Source of the DNA: CAVPDA01 sp963702495
GTDB taxonomy: Bacteria; Pseudomonadota; Gammaproteobacteria; Burkholderiales; Rhodocyclaceae
Direction of reading: 5' to 3'
Length of the DNA stretch: 64,000 nucleotides
NCBI GenBank assembly: GCA_963702495.1
Contig: CAVPDA010000004.1
Coordinates: forward strand, 248,001-312,000
The first letter of the stretch is position 1, and every line of letters starts with the position of its first letter. Under the pieces are notes generated by a model. That model was not told where the DNA came from and did no database searches. It was given only the letters and a program-made list of their open reading frames with translations. Below, in pieces: positions 63,314 through 64,000 of the stretch. A program made the position numbers and the translations under genes.

Positions 63314-64000
63314 TTACGCGCCGCGGCGGCGCGCCTTGGCCGTCGCCGGTTTCGCCGCCAGCCAGCGGGCGAGCAGTTCAACGCCCCACGCCACGCCGAA
63401 GCCGGTGATGTCGCTGCCGACCGCCCCCAACCCGCCGCTGCTGTTCGATGCCGACAGATCTACGTGCAGCCAGGCGGCATCGTGGGTGAAGCGCCTGAGG
63501 AAGCGGGCGGCCAGGATGTGGTCGGCGTCGCCTTCCAGGGTGCATTGCTTGACGTCGGCAACCTTGGATTCGAGCGCCTGCTCGTAGTCGGCGTCCATCG
63601 GGAACAGGCACAGCCGCTCGCCGCTCGTCTGGCCGGCGGCGACTGCCAACTGGCCGAGTTCGGGTTCGCTGGCGAACACCCCCGAATAGCGCGTCCCGAG
63701 GGCGTAGTGCATGCTGCCGGTGAGCGTGGCGAAATCGATGATGAGGTTGGGCGCCCCGCGGCTCGCCATGGTCAGCGTGTCGGCCAGCACCATGCGCCCC
63801 TCGGCGTCGGTGTGCACCACTTCGATGGTGGTGCCGTCGAGCGCGGTCACGATGTCGTTCTGCTTGTACGCAGCAGGCGAGATATGGTTCTGGGCGAGGG
63901 CGAGCCAGGCGTCGATGCGCGCCGGAAAATGCTGCTCGGCGAGAGCCTGCATCAGGCCGAGGGCGACCGCCGAGCCGTTCATGTCCTCGTGCATGCCAGC
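63314..64000 (-). CDS. M17 family leucyl aminopeptidase (N-terminal part beyond window edge)
   Basis: The C-terminal ~229 residues of a cytosol aminopeptidase; the start lies past the right edge. The visible part begins in the metal-binding region (AGMHEDMNGSAVALGLMQAL) and contains VVHTDAEGRMVLADTLTMAS, the M17 signature (NTDAEGRL in the family, with His for Asn here). DFATLTGSMHYALGTRYSGV and HVDLSASNSSGGLGAVGSDI follow. Removes N-terminal residues from peptides with two metal ions. The catalytic Arg in the loop after AEGR is present. PepA and PepB-like enzymes cannot be separated from this fragment. Confidence 0.93.
   Translation of the reverse strand, partial: AGMHEDMNGSAVALGLMQALAEQHFPARIDAWLALAQNHISPAAYKQNDIVTALDGTTIEVVHTDAEGRMVLADTLTMASRGAPNLIIDFATLTGSMHYALGTRYSGVFASEPELGQLAVAAGQTSGERLCLFPMDADYEQALESKVADVKQCTLEGDADHILAARFLRRFTHDAAWLHVDLSASNSSGGLGAVGSDITGFGVAWGVELLARWLAAKPATAKARRRGA

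Overview
This window looks like a chromosomal segment of a GC-rich betaproteobacterium. I would place it near Rhodocyclales/Nitrosomonadales, because the gene neighbourhoods (pilBCD, argB-HAD-slmA, engB-cytochrome c4, msrPQ, a glg cluster with two GH57 enzymes) and the protein sequences fit that group; this is inference from the sequence alone. The segment is densely coded core genome. No rRNA, tRNA, IS element, prophage or CRISPR array was seen, and no stretch above about 300 bases lacks a gene.

Layout. 1-3.1 kb: ffh (cut by the left edge), divergent from ypjD and a CorC/HCC membrane protein. 3.2-7.1 kb: the type IV pilus genes pilB, pilC and pilD. 7.3-11.4 kb: a tightly packed operon fmdB-DUF502-aspS-(secreted barnase-like RNase)-(barstar)-nudB, in which the RNase/inhibitor pair is wedged between aspS and nudB. 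11.4-12.2 kb: a small CWC zinc protein, and an Hsp20 chaperone behind a consensus heat-shock (sigma-32) promoter. 12.3-17.3 kb: argB, a HAD phosphatase, slmA, hemB, engB and a dihaem cytochrome c4, with a multi-hairpin RNA candidate between engB and hemB. 17.3-20.6 kb: an ECF sigma/anti-sigma pair followed by the periplasmic methionine sulfoxide reductase genes msrP-msrQ. 20.6-23.4 kb: small hypothetical genes, bioC, comF, trmL. 23.4-26.4 kb: a leftward operon headed by an ArsR-type regulator (arsR-rhodanese-grxC-secB-SH3-gpsA), divergent from gpmA-envC-ctpA. Apart from the added regulator and the gpmA replacement, this matches the E. coli gpmM-envC / yibN-grxC-secB-gpsA locus.

30-38 kb: a ferredoxin-fold-like hypothetical protein, a MoeB/ThiF protein, then leftward ribD, nrdR, glyA, a 937-residue ACP/fatty-acyl-AMP-ligase/PlsC fusion, and a histidine phosphatase. 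38-42 kb: a TRAP transporter split over convergent units (dctQM rightward, dctP leftward) around a bidirectional terminator. 42-47 kb: pmbA carrying a one-base frameshift, yjgA/darP, mog, a carboxylesterase, and a 494-residue protein with a PilZ-like end.

47-63.3 kb: thyA, glucokinase and a DUF2934 protein lead into a glycogen/alpha-glucan block: glgB (leftward), then glgC, two GH57 enzymes, an alpha/beta hydrolase, a class I fructose-bisphosphate aldolase, a GT35 phosphorylase and glgA. Together these cover synthesis (GlgC, GlgA, GlgB), remodelling (GH57) and breakdown into glycolysis (phosphorylase, glucokinase, aldolase). A partial M17 aminopeptidase gene ends the window.

Sequence-level signals not explained by the genes include an 81-bp repeat present twice in opposite orientation (18675-18755 and 47943-48023), an 18-bp perfect palindrome holding both stop codons of convergent trmL and gpsA, and the hairpin series upstream of hemB.
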